A stretch of DNA of 64,000 nucleotides, taken from NCBI RefSeq assembly GCF_010093345.1, contig NZ_PDWT01000003.1, positions 124,001 to 188,000 on the forward strand, written 5' to 3'. Below the pieces are notes generated by a model, which saw only the letters and a program-made list of their open reading frames with translations, was not told the origin of the DNA and made no database searches. The DNA comes from Pseudoxanthomonas yeongjuensis (GTDB taxonomy: Bacteria; Pseudomonadota; Gammaproteobacteria; Xanthomonadales; Xanthomonadaceae). A program made the translations under genes and the position numbers. Below are positions 8,367 to 16,811 of this stretch, piece by piece (the first letter of the stretch is position 1; every line of letters starts with the position of its first letter).

Positions 8367-8573
8367 TCATGCGTCTTCGAAGATGCGGCCGGCGCTGTCG
8401 ATGAGGATGCGGAAGCGCCGGCCCGAATAATAGAACGTGACCCGGTGGCAGCCCTGATCCTCGCCGGTGCCGCGCTCGCATAGCAGGGATATCTTCTCCG
8501 CCTGCATCAAGGCCTGCACCTGCGCGGGCTCCAGCCCGAGTCCGGCGCCGATCACGCGGGCGTCGATTTCCAT
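8367..8573 (-). CDS. DUF6522 family protein, 68 aa
   Basis: This short protein (MEIDARVIGAGLGLEPAQVQ...) fits the DUF6522 family, small proteins repeatedly found beside denitrification genes. It contains an AGLGLEPAQVQALMQ helix, a central LCERGTGED segment and a beta-rich FYYSGRRFRILID C-terminus with two cysteines. The frame runs further upstream, but the ATG at 8573 gives the family-like N-terminus. The stop directly abuts the palindromic array. A 55-residue Cys-containing gene lies 46 bases upstream on the same strand. Both point away from nirK and may share its Fnr-controlled intergenic region. Confidence 0.75.
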   Translation of the reverse strand: MEIDARVIGAGLGLEPAQVQALMQAEKISLLCERGTGEDQGCHRVTFYYSGRRFRILIDSAGRIFEDA

Positions 8574-8619
8574 CGATCGCTTGCCGGCAGCGACCCCGGT
8601 TCGTCCCAGCATGGGACGC

Positions 8620-8787
8620 TCAGCAGGTCGGCTGGCCATCCGTACTGCGATCAAGTTCGTGGGCAGGCATGCACTCCGGTTCGCGGCATGCGGACATGGC
8701 GCAATCCACGCCCGCGGCGAACAACGCCTCGCGCACACCGGACTCCGCCAGCGAGGCGTAGCCCTGCCACTCCGGTTCGTATGCCAT
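8620..8787 (-). CDS. Small cysteine-containing ORF, 55 aa
   Basis: ATG at 8787 opens a 55-codon frame ending TGA at 8620. The product has an acidic N-terminus (MAYEPEWQGYASLAESGVRE) and cysteines C29, C34, C39 and C55 (C-X4-C-X4-C). A purine-rich AGGATAGGG sits just before the ATG. On this strand the Fnr-like site at 8858-8871 is 71 bases upstream of the ATG, correctly placed for an Fnr-dependent start near 8823. The DUF6522 gene follows. I do not recognise a family. Coding status rests on frame, ribosome site, promoter position and codon choice. Confidence 0.55.
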   Translation of the reverse strand: MAYEPEWQGYASLAESGVREALFAAGVDCAMSACREPECMPAHELDRSTDGQPTC

Positions 8788-8857
8788 CACCCTATCCTCA
8801 TTGCCGCACTGCTATTGGTGCAGGGTCCCAGCAGACCATTGCGCGTGGGCATCCGCC

Positions 8858-8871
8858 TTGACCCTGGTCAA
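8858..8871. promoter_or_regulatory. Fnr-like box (variant), probably for the divergent small genes
   Basis: TTGACCCTGGTCAA is a perfect palindrome with TTGAC half-sites instead of TTGAT. It is 71 bases from the start of the 55-aa ORF on the minus strand and more than 300 bases from the cupin gene, so it more likely serves the divergent unit. Confidence 0.55.
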
Positions 8872-9003
8872 GCCATGCGGCATTGCCCCGCTTTGCGCAT
8901 CGCCGTCGCAACTGCTCCGCTGCGGAATCCGGATTTCGACGCGCAAGGGCCGTCCCCGTTCCTTACCAGCCTGCGTCGCGCCCATCCGGCCGGTACCCGC
9001 AGG

Positions 9004-9017
9004 TTGACCTGGATCAA
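9004..9017. promoter_or_regulatory. Fnr-like box, distal site of cupin-nirK promoter
   Basis: TTGACCTGGATCAA has one TTGAC and one ATCAA half-site. It is exactly 60 bases upstream of the stronger site at 9064, so the two would lie on nearly the same face of the helix. It may be an auxiliary site for the nirK promoter or a site for a second family member. Confidence 0.55.
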
Positions 9018-9063
9018 GAGCACCAGCAAAAGGCGCCTCCGCTGCGAATCGTCGGACCCGCTT

Positions 9064-9077
9064 TTGATCCAGATCAA
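9064..9077. promoter_or_regulatory. Fnr/Anr box of the cupin-nirK operon
   Basis: TTGATCCAGATCAA is a perfect Fnr palindrome. Its centre is 29 bases upstream of TAACTT (9100-9105), a good -10, which predicts a start near 9112 and a leader of about 65 bases before the cupin ATG. Confidence 0.85.
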
Positions 9078-9177
9078 TCGCAGCCCTCGTCCATGCACGT
9101 AACTTGCTTACCGCGGACGGTGCAGTCACCGCACCGGTTGTCGCGACCACCACCCCATTCTCTACAAGGAGCCCGCC

Positions 9178-9609
9178 ATGTCCGTGTTCAACGGCGACAT
9201 CAGGAAACTGGCCAAGGCCAACACGGACTTCCGCCGCGAGATCCTCACCAACGCCTGCAGCCAGGTGGTGCTGATGTGCCTGCAGCCTGGCGAGGACATC
9301 GGCGAAGAAACCCATGCGGGCAATGACCAGTTGCTGGTGCTGGTGAAAGGCAAGGGCGAGGTGAGGCTGGATGGGTCCGCTTCGGCAGTGGACAAGGGTT
9401 CGCTGGTTTCGGTGCCCGCAGGCACCCGCCACAACCTGGTCAACACCGGCAGCAAGCCCATCCATCTGTACACCGTGTACGCGCCGCCGGAGACCGCACC
9501 CGGCACCGTGCATGCGACCCGGGCCGAGGCCATGGCCGCCGGGCACCCGAAGAAGAAAAAGAAACCGCACGTTGAACGCAAATCGAACGCACTAGGGGAG
9601 TCCGCATGA
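9178..9609 (+). CDS. Single-domain cupin protein preceding nirK
   Basis: The 143-residue protein has one double-stranded beta-helix. Motif 1 is [21 protein letters not shown] and motif 2 is [13 protein letters not shown], so the metal-binding His/Glu set is largely kept. The C-terminal 30 residues are lysine-rich (KKKKK) and probably disordered. AAGGAG lies eight bases before the ATG. Its TGA overlaps the nirK ATG (ATGA), indicating translational coupling, and it is the first gene of the nirK operon under the Fnr box at 9064. No secretion signal is present, so it is cytoplasmic. Its substrate is unknown; a sensor or maturation role is a guess from position. Confidence 0.88.
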   Translation: MSVFNGDIRKLAKANTDFRREILTNACSQVVLMCLQPGEDIGEETHAGNDQLLVLVKGKGEVRLDGSASAVDKGSLVSVPAGTRHNLVNTGSKPIHLYTVYAPPETAPGTVHATRAEAMAAGHPKKKKKPHVERKSNALGESA

Positions 9610-11123
9610 AGCACGCCACCCGTTATCTGGTCCTGATCCTGGCCGCCGCCGCGCTGACCCTGTCGGCGTGTCGCGGCGACGACAAACCCGCGGAATCTGC
9701 CGCGTCCGCCGCGTCCGACTCCGGCGGTTCGCGCAAGGGCGATTTCGGTCCGCCGCAAGGCAAGCCGGTCGACGCGATCCTGACCTCGCCGCCGCACGTG
9801 CCGCCGGCCACCGGCCGCACCGCGCCGGCCAAGGTCATCGTCACCCTGGACGTGATCGAGAAGGAGATGGAGATTTCCGAAGGCGTCAGCTACACGTTCT
9901 GGACCTTCGGCGGCACCGTGCCCGGCAGCTTCATCCGCGTGCGCCAGGGCGACACGGTGGAATTCCACCTGCGCAACCTGCCCGAATCGAAGATGCCGCA
10001 TAACATCGACCTGCACGGCGTCACCGGTCCCGGTGGCGGCGCGGCCTCCAGCTTCACCGCGCCGGGGCATTCCTCGCGCTTCACCTTCAAGGCGCTCAAT
10101 GCCGGCCTTTATGTGTACCACTGCGCCACCGCGCCGGTCGGCATGCACATCGCCAACGGCATGTACGGCCTGATCCTGATCGAACCGCCGGAAGGCCTGC
10201 CGCCGGTCGACAAGGAGTATTACGTGATGCAGGGCGATTTCTACACCGCCGGCAAGTACCGCGAGAAAGGCCTGCAACCCTTCGACATGGAAAAGGCGAT
10301 CGACGAGCACCCGACCTACGTCCTGTTCAACGGCAAGGAAGGCGCGTTGACCGGCGACAGCGCGTTGACCGCCCATGTCGGCGACAACGTGCGCCTGTAC
10401 GTGGGCAATGGCGGGCCGAACCTGGTGTCCAGCTTCCATGTCATCGGCGAGATCTTCGACAAGGTCTGGTACGAGGGCGGCCGTCACTACCAGGAGAACG
10501 TGCAGACCACGCTGATCCCCTCCGGTGGCGCGGCGATGATGGAATTCCACCTGGAAGTGCCGGGCAGCTACGTGCTCGTCGACCACAGCATCTTCCGTGC
10601 GTTCAACAAGGGCGCGCTGGCGATCCTCAAGGCCGACGGCACCGAGAACAAGGCGATCTACTCCGGCAAGGAAGTCGACTACGTATACCTGGGCAACCGT
10701 GCGCAGCCGAATATGGCGGCGGTGACGACGGCGGCGAAATCCGCGCACGCCGGCGAACTCACCGTGGACGAGCAGGTCGCCGCCGGCAAGGAACTGTTCA
10801 ACGGCACCTGCGCCACCTGCCACCAGCCCAATGGCGAAGGCATGCCCGGGGTATTCCCGCCGCTGGCCAAGTCCGACTACATCGCCGCCGACCGCAAGCG
10901 CCTGACCAGCGTGATGCTGCACGGCCTGCAGGGCCCGGTGACGGTGAACGGCAAGGAGTACAACTCGATCATGCCGCCGATGAGCCAGCTCACCGACGAC
11001 GAAGTCGCGCAACTGGCCACCTACGTGCTCAACAGCTGGGGCAACCCCGGTGGTCACGTGACCAAGGCCGAAGCGGCCGAGGCACGCAAGGCCAAGCCCG
11101 CCAACGCCTCGGAAGGCCACTGA
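9606..11123 (+). CDS. nirK: Copper nitrite reductase with C-terminal cytochrome c domain
   Basis: NirK reduces nitrite to NO. The 505-residue product starts with a lipoprotein signal (L19-S20-A21-C22), so it is likely anchored to a membrane facing the periplasm. Two cupredoxin domains follow. Visible copper ligands are H132 and H137 (PHNIDLHG), H172-C173, H181 and M186 ([16 protein letters not shown]), and H327 (VDHSIF). Residues about 390-485 form an added class I cytochrome c domain with C402-X2-C405-H406, giving a built-in electron donor. The length fits the three-domain heme-tethered NirK class rather than the roughly 370-residue core type. Azurin downstream is a likely partner. It is coupled to the cupin gene and followed after 3 bases by the nirV-like gene. 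Confidence 0.97.
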   Translation: MKHATRYLVLILAAAALTLSACRGDDKPAESAASAASDSGGSRKGDFGPPQGKPVDAILTSPPHVPPATGRTAPAKVIVTLDVIEKEMEISEGVSYTFWTFGGTVPGSFIRVRQGDTVEFHLRNLPESKMPHNIDLHGVTGPGGGAASSFTAPGHSSRFTFKALNAGLYVYHCATAPVGMHIANGMYGLILIEPPEGLPPVDKEYYVMQGDFYTAGKYREKGLQPFDMEKAIDEHPTYVLFNGKEGALTGDSALTAHVGDNVRLYVGNGGPNLVSSFHVIGEIFDKVWYEGGRHYQENVQTTLIPSGGAAMMEFHLEVPGSYVLVDHSIFRAFNKGALAILKADGTENKAIYSGKEVDYVYLGNRAQPNMAAVTTAAKSAHAGELTVDEQVAAGKELFNGTCATCHQPNGEGMPGVFPPLAKSDYIAADRKRLTSVMLHGLQGPVTVNGKEYNSIMPPMSQLTDDEVAQLATYVLNSWGNPGGHVTKAEAAEARKAKPANASEGH

Positions 11124-11126
11124 GCG

Positions 11127-11897
11127 ATGCGCCGCCTGGCTGCCCTGCTGTTGCTGATCCCCCTCGCCGGCCTGGCGGCCGGCGCGGCGGACTACGCGCA
11201 GCTGCCGGGCGGCAACTTCCGCACCGCGCTCAAGTACGAGGACCGCAAGGGCGATACCCGCATCGCCCCGTTCGCATTGATGCGCAAGCCGGTGACCAAT
11301 GCGGAGTTCCTGGCCTTCGTCCGGTCCCATCCGCAATGGCGGCGCGATCGTGTCGCGCGCGTGTTCGCCGAACCGCGCTACCTCGCGCACTGGACCGGCG
11401 CCGACGTGCTCGGGGCCAAGGCCTTGCCGCAACAGCCGGTGGTCCAGGTCAGCTGGTTCGCCGCGCAGGCCTACTGCGAATCGCAGGGCGCGCGCCTGCC
11501 GAGCTGGGACGAATGGGAATACGCCGCGGCGGCCGATGAAACCCGCCGCGATGCGCGTCGCGACCCGGCCTGGCGCGAGCGCATCCTGCGCTGGTATTCG
11601 CATCCGTCCAACCAGGCCCTGGCGCGAACCGGGCTGCAGGCGCCGAATGCGTATGGCGTGCAGGACCTGCATGGCCTGGTCTGGGAATGGACCGAGGATT
11701 TCTCCTCGCTGCTGGTCGCCGCCGACAACCGCAACCAGGGCGATGCCGACAACGCGAAGTTCTGCGGCGCCGGCGCGCTGTCGATGGACGATCGCGACAA
11801 CTACGCGGTGCTGATGCGGGTGGCGATGCTGTCCTCGCTCGACGCCGAAGACACCACCGTCAACCTGGGCTTCCGCTGCGCCAAGGACCTGAAATGA
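11127..11897 (+). CDS. nirV: NirV-like protein, formylglycine-generating-enzyme fold
   Basis: The 256-residue exported protein has a signal peptide (MRRLAALLLLIPLAGLAAG). It shows the FGE/SUMF fold: PVTNAEFLAFV, VVQVSWFAAQAYCESQGARLPSWDEWEYAA, GLVWEWTEDF and the terminal NLGFRCAKD. The CxxxxC pair that is catalytic in true formylglycine-generating enzymes is not seen, so it probably does not make formylglycine. NirV homologues accompany nirK in many denitrifiers and are suspected of helping NirK maturation. It lies 3 bases after nirK, and its TGA overlaps the next ATG (ATGA). Confidence 0.9.
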   Translation: MRRLAALLLLIPLAGLAAGAADYAQLPGGNFRTALKYEDRKGDTRIAPFALMRKPVTNAEFLAFVRSHPQWRRDRVARVFAEPRYLAHWTGADVLGAKALPQQPVVQVSWFAAQAYCESQGARLPSWDEWEYAAAADETRRDARRDPAWRERILRWYSHPSNQALARTGLQAPNAYGVQDLHGLVWEWTEDFSSLLVAADNRNQGDADNAKFCGAGALSMDDRDNYAVLMRVAMLSSLDAEDTTVNLGFRCAKDLK

Positions 11898-12472
11898 AAA
11901 GATTGCTCTGCCTGTTCGCGGCCCTGGCCATGTGCTTGCCAACGCTCGCGGCCACCAGACCCGCGCCGCTGCCGCGCGATTCGGTCTATCAACTGCCGGT
12001 GCGGCTTACCGACCAGGACGGCAAGCGCTTCGCATGGGCCAGTCGACGCGGCAAGGTGCAGCTGGTGGCGATGTTCTACACCTCGTGCCAGTACATCTGC
12101 CCGTTGATCGTGGACAGCGGCAAGGCGGTGGAGCACAACCTGGCGCCGGCCGAGCGCGGACGCCTCGGCATCCTGCTGGTCAGCATGGACCCGAAACGCG
12201 ATACGCCCGCGGCACTGATGTCGATCGTCGACAAGCGCAAGCTCGACCGCGCGCGCTGGACCCTGGCCAGCCCCGCACCGGCCGACGTGCGCGAAATCGC
12301 CGGCGTGCTCGGGATCCGCTACCGCGCCCTGGCCGACGGCGAGTTCAACCACACCAGCGCGCTGGTCCTGCTGGACGGCGAAGGCCGAATCCTCGCCCGC
12401 ACCGAACAGATGGGCAGCAGGCCCGATCCCGAATTCGTCGCCGCGGTGCGCCGCGCTACTGCCAACCCCTGA
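11894..12472 (+). CDS. SCO1/SenC family copper-delivery protein
   Basis: This 192-residue thioredoxin-fold protein has a signal peptide ending near LAA (residues 18-20) and the SCO metal site C65-X3-C69 (SCQYIC) plus H153 (FNHTSA). SCO proteins bind copper in the periplasm and load it into, or reduce thiols of, copper enzymes. Placed between nirK/nirV and azurin, it probably metallates NirK or azurin; the cbb3 oxidase downstream is another possible client. The ATG overlaps the stop of the nirV-like gene. The frame extends further upstream, but only inside that gene. Confidence 0.92.
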   Translation: MKRLLCLFAALAMCLPTLAATRPAPLPRDSVYQLPVRLTDQDGKRFAWASRRGKVQLVAMFYTSCQYICPLIVDSGKAVEHNLAPAERGRLGILLVSMDPKRDTPAALMSIVDKRKLDRARWTLASPAPADVREIAGVLGIRYRALADGEFNHTSALVLLDGEGRILARTEQMGSRPDPEFVAAVRRATANP

Positions 12473-12510
12473 TCCTTGAGCCCGAATTCCCAATCCACGG
12501 AGTACCTCGT

Positions 12511-12969
12511 ATGAAAACCATTCCCGCCCTCGTCCTCGGCCTGGTCCTGCTCGGCGTCGCCGCACATGCCAGCGCCGCGCCCAATTGCACGATCAAGCTG
12601 CAGGCCAACGACCAGATGCAGTTCGACCTGAAGACCGCCACCGTTTCCGCGTCCTGCGCCACGATCGACATCCAGTTGGTCCACACCGGTAAATTGCCGA
12701 TCGCCGCGATGGGCCACAACGTGGTGGTCAGCGCGACCACGGATGTGAGCGCACTCAGCATGGCCGGGATGAAAGCCGGTGCCGCCGCCCACTACATGCC
12801 CAAGGGCGATGCCCGGGTGATCGCCGCGACCCCGATGATCGGCGGTGGCGGCAAGACCTCGGCGAAGTTCGCTGGCGGCAAGCTCAAGGCCGGTGGCGAC
12901 TACAGCTTCTTCTGCTCGTTCCCGGGCCACTCGGGGATCATGAAAGGCAAGCTGGTGGTCACCAGGTAG
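12511..12969 (+). CDS. azu: Azurin
   Basis: Azurin is the small periplasmic blue-copper protein that carries electrons to nitrite reductase. The 152-residue precursor has a signal peptide ending at ASAA (residues 20-23) and a mature cupredoxin. Type 1 copper ligands are H69 (MGHNVV), C135, H140 and M144 (FFCSFPGHSGIMKG). The structural disulfide (C26 and C49) is also present. It closes the nirK cluster, 38 bases after the SCO gene. A 28-bp perfect inverted repeat follows within 25 bases and may end the transcript. Confidence 0.96.
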   Translation: MKTIPALVLGLVLLGVAAHASAAPNCTIKLQANDQMQFDLKTATVSASCATIDIQLVHTGKLPIAAMGHNVVVSATTDVSALSMAGMKAGAAAHYMPKGDARVIAATPMIGGGGKTSAKFAGGKLKAGGDYSFFCSFPGHSGIMKGKLVVTR

Positions 12970-12991
12970 ATCGTTCGTCTTTCCGGTCCCC

Positions 12992-13068
12992 GTAGGAGCG
13001 TCCATGGGCGCGAGCTCTTGATCTTCTCGCGATCGGGACGAAGAGCTCGCGCCCATGGACGCTCCTAC
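12992..13068. repeat. GTAG-type palindrome, type B
   Basis: The 28-bp arms 12992-13019 and 13041-13068 are perfectly complementary, with a 21-base loop. The left arm begins GTAGGAGCGTCCATGGGCG. A close relative lies at 28064-28140. Placed just after azurin, it could also act as a terminator or mRNA-stabilising stem. Confidence 0.92.
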
Positions 13069-13122
13069 GCCATGATGGGTTTTCCCGGGCAGCGGCGAAG
13101 AACCCTTTTCCAGGGGTTCCGC

Positions 13123-14538
13123 TCAACCGGCTTGCGCTGCCATCCGTCCCAGCGTGACCAAAGCCGCAGCGATGCGCGCATCCAGCGGATGCCCGCAATT
13201 CATCCGCAGGCAATGACCGAAGCCGCGGCTGGCCGAGAACATCGGCCCCGGCGCGATGCTGATGCCCAGCTTCGATGCCGCGCGCTGCAGGCGCAAGGCA
13301 TCCACACCGCGATCCATTTCGATCCACAGGAAATAACCGCCGGCCGGACGGGTGACCCGCGTGCCCGGCGGAAACGCCTGCCCGATCGCGGCGATGTACT
13401 GCTCCTGCTGTTCCGCCAGGGTCTTGCGCAGGCGCCGCAGGTGGCGATCGAAGCCACCGCGCTCCAGGTAACGGGCGATGCCGATCTGGGTCGGCACGTT
13501 GCTGCTCAGGGTCGTGGTCAGCTTGAGCCGGGCGATCCTGCGCGCTTCGCGCCCGGCCGCGACCCAGCCGATGCGGTAGCCCGGCGCCAGGCTCTTGGAG
13601 AATGAAGAGCAATGCATCACCAGCCCGTCGCGGTCGAAGGCCTTGGCCGGCAATGCGCGCTGGCCGGCGTAATGCAGTTCGGCATAGACGTCGTCCTCGA
13701 TCAGCGGAATGCCGTGTTGCGTCAGCAGCGCGACCAGCGCGCGCTTGCGTTCCTCCGGCATGCTGCTGCCCAGCGGATTGTGGAAGGTCGGCATCAGCCA
13801 GCAGGCGCGTGGCGCGTGGCGCGCGATCGCCGCCTCCAGCGCGTCCAGGTCGATGCCGTCGCGCGGATGGGTCCGTACCTCGATAGCGCGCAGGCCGTTG
13901 CGTTCCAGCGACTGCAGCGTGGCGTAGAAGCACGGCGATTCGACCAGCACCGCGTCGCCGGGCCGGGTCACCGCGGCCACGCACAGGTTCAAGGCCTCCA
14001 GCGCGCCGTTGGTGATGACGATTTCATCCGCACCCACGTCCATGCCGTCGATCAGGTAGCGCAGCGCGATCTGCCGCCGCAAGTCGGCGTTGCCGGGAGT
14101 CAGGTCATCGACCGTGCTCCAGGGGTCCAGGTGCACCGCGGCCGTGGCCACCGCCCGGCCGATCCGGGCCAGCGGGAACAGCAGCGGACTGGGGAAGGCG
14201 GATCCCAAGGGGACCACGTCGTGGGCCATGGCCGACTGCAGCACCTCGAACACCAGTTCGCTGACATCGACATCGCGCGACTCGCCGTCCGGGCGCGAGG
14301 CGGTTTCCGGTTCCGGCGGCAGCGGCTGCACATGGGCGGTGACGTAATAGCCGGACCGGGGCCGCGACTGGACCAGGCCGCGTGCCTCGAGCAGGTAATA
14401 GGCCTGGAACACGGTGGAAGGACTGACCTGGCGTGTCGCCGCGGCCTGGCGGACCGAAGGCAGGCGCTGGCCCGGTTTGAGCAGGCCGTCGCGGATCGAA
14501 TGGGCGATATCCCCGGCCAGCGACTCGTAACGCTTCAT
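13123..14538 (-). CDS. MocR-type regulator (GntR helix-turn-helix fused to aminotransferase fold)
   Basis: The 471-residue protein combines an N-terminal winged helix (residues about 1-75: LKPGQRLPSVRQAAATRQVSPSTVFQAYYLLEARG) with a fold-type I PLP domain. PLP features include TNGALEALNLC, PTFHNPLGSSM, EDDVYAELHY and the lysine in SSFSKSLAPGYRIGW. MocR proteins use PLP as effector sensor rather than catalyst. The ATG at 14538 begins MKRYESLAGDIA, typical for the family; the frame runs upstream past the promoter. Direct repeats AACTGAT(A/C)CGGT just upstream look like its own operator. The divergent gene at 14641 may be its target. The ligand and regulated pathway are unknown. Confidence 0.9.
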   Translation of the reverse strand: MKRYESLAGDIAHSIRDGLLKPGQRLPSVRQAAATRQVSPSTVFQAYYLLEARGLVQSRPRSGYYVTAHVQPLPPEPETASRPDGESRDVDVSELVFEVLQSAMAHDVVPLGSAFPSPLLFPLARIGRAVATAAVHLDPWSTVDDLTPGNADLRRQIALRYLIDGMDVGADEIVITNGALEALNLCVAAVTRPGDAVLVESPCFYATLQSLERNGLRAIEVRTHPRDGIDLDALEAAIARHAPRACWLMPTFHNPLGSSMPEERKRALVALLTQHGIPLIEDDVYAELHYAGQRALPAKAFDRDGLVMHCSSFSKSLAPGYRIGWVAAGREARRIARLKLTTTLSSNVPTQIGIARYLERGGFDRHLRRLRKTLAEQQEQYIAAIGQAFPPGTRVTRPAGGYFLWIEMDRGVDALRLQRAASKLGISIAPGPMFSASRGFGHCLRMNCGHPLDARIAAALVTLGRMAAQAG

Positions 14539-14543
14539 GGCTG

Positions 14544-14594
14544 AACTGATCCGGTTTTTTTCATTGGATCTGATTCTACTAAAACTGATACGGT
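14544..14594. promoter_or_regulatory. Probable MocR operator: direct repeats
   Basis: AACTGATCCGGT (14544-14555) and AACTGATACGGT (14583-14594) are direct repeats 39 bases apart, with a related CTGATTC between them. They lie between the MocR start codon and the divergent gene. MocR/GntR regulators commonly bind such tandem sites to control their own promoter. Confidence 0.65.
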
Positions 14595-14640
14595 CAAGGG
14601 ACCATGGCCGGGTCCCGAATAGCCCGTGGAGGGCCTCGCC

Positions 14641-14988
14641 GTGAATCCCGTGGTTGAACTCAACCTGGCCATGATCCTGTTCGTGCCGTGGTTCTCGATC
14701 CTGGCGATCCTGTTCTGGATGTTCCCGCGGCAGCCGCGTGGTCCCATGCGCAAGGCTTTCGACACCATTTCGCTGGTCCTGGCCACGGCGGTCGCGACCT
14801 TCGGCATGCAGTGGAGCGTGCACAACGCCGAACCCGGTTACGGCCATATGTGGCAACAGATCCTGGCCACGATGATGGCCTACGGCGGCTTCCTGATGGT
14901 CATGACGGTCGCAGTGATGGTGCGCTGGATCTGGCTGTCGCGATCGATCACCGCTCCCGCCTCCCTTCCCACGGGACCCAAAGCATGA
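14641..14988 (+). CDS. Membrane protein of unknown function, 115 aa
   Basis: The GTG at 14641 is chosen because GGAGG (14628-14632) sits eight bases before it; a GTG at 14626 is also in frame. The product has three hydrophobic helices (LAMILFVPWFSILAILFWMF, a central segment, and a C-terminal GGFLMVMTVAVMVRWIW) with a conserved-looking WSVHN and PGYGHMWQQ between. I do not recognise a named family. Its stop overlaps the next ATG. It lies divergent from the MocR gene and in front of ccoN, so it may be MocR-regulated or an accessory factor of the oxidase. Confidence 0.75.
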   Translation: MNPVVELNLAMILFVPWFSILAILFWMFPRQPRGPMRKAFDTISLVLATAVATFGMQWSVHNAEPGYGHMWQQILATMMAYGGFLMVMTVAVMVRWIWLSRSITAPASLPTGPKA

Positions 14989-15191
14989 AAACCGTCCTCA
15001 TCCTGGGTTTCCTCGGACTGATCGTGTACCAGCTCGGCGCCGGGCTCTATTACATGCTGGTGGACACCGGCGGCAGCAAGCGCACGGTCAACGCGCTGAC
15101 CAAGCGCATCGGTCTGTCGGTGCTGCTGATCGCGCTGGTCGCCGCGGGCATCGCCAGCGGCGTGATCGAGCCGCACGGCATCAACCACTGA
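14985..15191 (+). CDS. Twin-transmembrane small protein (DUF2909-like)
   Basis: This 68-residue protein has two membrane helices flanking GGSKRTVNALTKRIGLSV. That loop is diagnostic of the DUF2909 twin-helix proteins found beside cytochrome oxidase assembly genes. Known relatives lie near cox and Surf1-type genes, but no function is established. Its ATG overlaps the stop of the preceding membrane gene (ATGA), and ccoN begins 135 bases later behind its own Fnr box. Confidence 0.82.
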   Translation: MKTVLILGFLGLIVYQLGAGLYYMLVDTGGSKRTVNALTKRIGLSVLLIALVAAGIASGVIEPHGINH

Positions 15192-15258
15192 GTCATCCAC
15201 GGCCGCGCGAGCGGCGACAGCGCAGCCCTGACCCGGACCTGCTTCTGGCCGGACCGGT

Positions 15259-15272
15259 TTGATCCAGATCAA
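15259..15272. promoter_or_regulatory. Fnr/Anr box of the cco operon
   Basis: TTGATCCAGATCAA is a perfect palindrome centred 61 bases before the ccoN ATG, identical to the site in front of cupin-nirK. At -41.5 it predicts a start near 15307, with the AT-rich AGAATA (15295-15300) as the -10 region. Confidence 0.87.
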
Positions 15273-15326
15273 GTCGCTCCGCAGCCAGGTCCGGAGAATA
15301 GGCTGCGGCACAGCAAGGGCACACGC

Positions 15327-16802
15327 ATGAGCGAACAAGCAATCCGGTCCACGGCCGGTGCAGATACCGGCGCGTCCGGCTTCTACAACGACAAGGTGGT
15401 GCGCCAGTTCACGATCGCCTCGATCGTCTGGGGCATCGTCGGCATGGGCGTGGGCGCGCTGATCGCCGCGCAGCTGTACTGGCCGGCGCTGAATTTCGAC
15501 ACCGCCTGGCTGAGCTTCGGCCGGCTGCGCCCGATCCATACCAACGGCGTGATCTTCGCCTTCGGCGGTTCGGCCCTGTTCGCCACCAGCCTGTACGTAG
15601 TCCAACGTACCTGCCATGTGCGCCTGATCTCCGACAGGCTGGCTTCGTTCGTGTTCTGGGGCTGGCAACTGTGCCTGGTGGCGGCCGTGATCACCCTGGC
15701 CGCGGGCATGAGCCAGGCCAAGGAATACGCGGAGATGGAATGGCCGGTGGACGTGCTGATCACCCTCGTCTGGGTCGCCTACGCGGTGCTGTTCTTCGGC
15801 ACCATCGCCAGACGCAAGGTCAGGCACATCTACGTGGCGAACTGGTTCTTCGGCGCCTACATCATCGCCATCGCCCTGTTGCACATCGTCAACAACCTGG
15901 CGGTGCCGGTCAGCCTGACCAAATCGTATTCGGTCTACACCGGCGCGGTCGATGCGATGGCGCAGTGGTGGTACGGGCACAACGCGGTCGGCTTCATGCT
16001 GACCACCAGCTACCTGGGCATGATGTATTACTTCGTGCCCAAGCAGGCCGGACGCCCGATCTACTCCTACCGCCTGTCGATCGTGCATTTCTGGGCGCTG
16101 ATCTCGGTGTACATGTGGGCCGGCCCGCACCACCTGCACTACACCGCCCTGCCCGACTGGGTGCAGTCGGTGGGCATGGTGTTCTCGATCGTGCTGCTGG
16201 CGCCGTCGTGGGGCGGCGCGATCAACGGCATCATGACCCTGTCCGGGGTCTGGCATAAGTTGCGCACCGACCCGATCCTGAAGTTCCTGATCGTGGCGCT
16301 GAGCTTCTACATGATCGCGACCTTCGAGGGCCCGCTGCTTTCGATCAAGACGGTCAACTCGCTGAGCCACTACACCGACTGGACCATCGGCCACGTGCAC
16401 GCCGGCGCGCTGGGCTGGGTGGCGATGATCACCATCGGCTCGCTGTACTCGATGTATCCGCGCACCCTGGGCCTGAAGAGCATGTATTCGATCAAGCTGA
16501 TCGATGCGCACTTCTGGATGCACACCATCGGCGTGGTCTTCTACATCTGCGCGATGTGGATCGCCGGCATCACCCAGGGCCTGATGTGGCGCGCGACCAA
16601 TGCCGACGGCACGCTCACCTATGCCTTCGTCGAATCGCTCAACGCCACCTATCCCTATTACCTGGGCCGCCTGGCCGGCGGGTTGCTGGTGCTGGCAGGC
16701 ATGGTGGTGATGGCCTGGAACTTCTGGCGCACCGCGCAACTGGGCCGGGAAGCCGCACCGCAACCGGTACTGGTGCCCGACGCCGGCGAAGCACGGGCCT
16801 GA
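15327..16802 (+). CDS. ccoN: cbb3-type cytochrome c oxidase subunit I
   Basis: CcoN is the catalytic subunit of the high-affinity oxidase and reduces O2 at a heme b3-CuB site in the inner membrane. The 491 residues form about 12 helices with the expected histidines in [38 protein letters not shown] and [10 protein letters not shown]. The N-terminal 30 residues are hydrophilic and cytoplasmic. It is the first gene of the cco operon behind a perfect Fnr box, and ccoO starts 9 bases after its stop. Confidence 0.98.
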   Translation: MSEQAIRSTAGADTGASGFYNDKVVRQFTIASIVWGIVGMGVGALIAAQLYWPALNFDTAWLSFGRLRPIHTNGVIFAFGGSALFATSLYVVQRTCHVRLISDRLASFVFWGWQLCLVAAVITLAAGMSQAKEYAEMEWPVDVLITLVWVAYAVLFFGTIARRKVRHIYVANWFFGAYIIAIALLHIVNNLAVPVSLTKSYSVYTGAVDAMAQWWYGHNAVGFMLTTSYLGMMYYFVPKQAGRPIYSYRLSIVHFWALISVYMWAGPHHLHYTALPDWVQSVGMVFSIVLLAPSWGGAINGIMTLSGVWHKLRTDPILKFLIVALSFYMIATFEGPLLSIKTVNSLSHYTDWTIGHVHAGALGWVAMITIGSLYSMYPRTLGLKSMYSIKLIDAHFWMHTIGVVFYICAMWIAGITQGLMWRATNADGTLTYAFVESLNATYPYYLGRLAGGLLVLAGMVVMAWNFWRTAQLGREAAPQPVLVPDAGEARA

Positions 16803-16811
16803 GGACGACAC

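Noticed and set aside
7966-8404. Five regular repeats considered as a CRISPR array, and repeat-coded frames on both strands
   Set aside because: The 8-base spacers are identical rather than unique, the repeats are 73-74 bases, and no cas genes are present; the encoded peptides are just the repeat translated.
8467-9102. 211-codon plus-strand frame through the nirK upstream region
   Set aside because: It crosses the DUF6522 and small-ORF genes and all three Fnr-type sites; no domain or ribosome site.
9162-11942. 926-codon open frame opposite cupin, nirK and the nirV-like gene
   Set aside because: It spans three well-supported genes on the other strand and has no domain.
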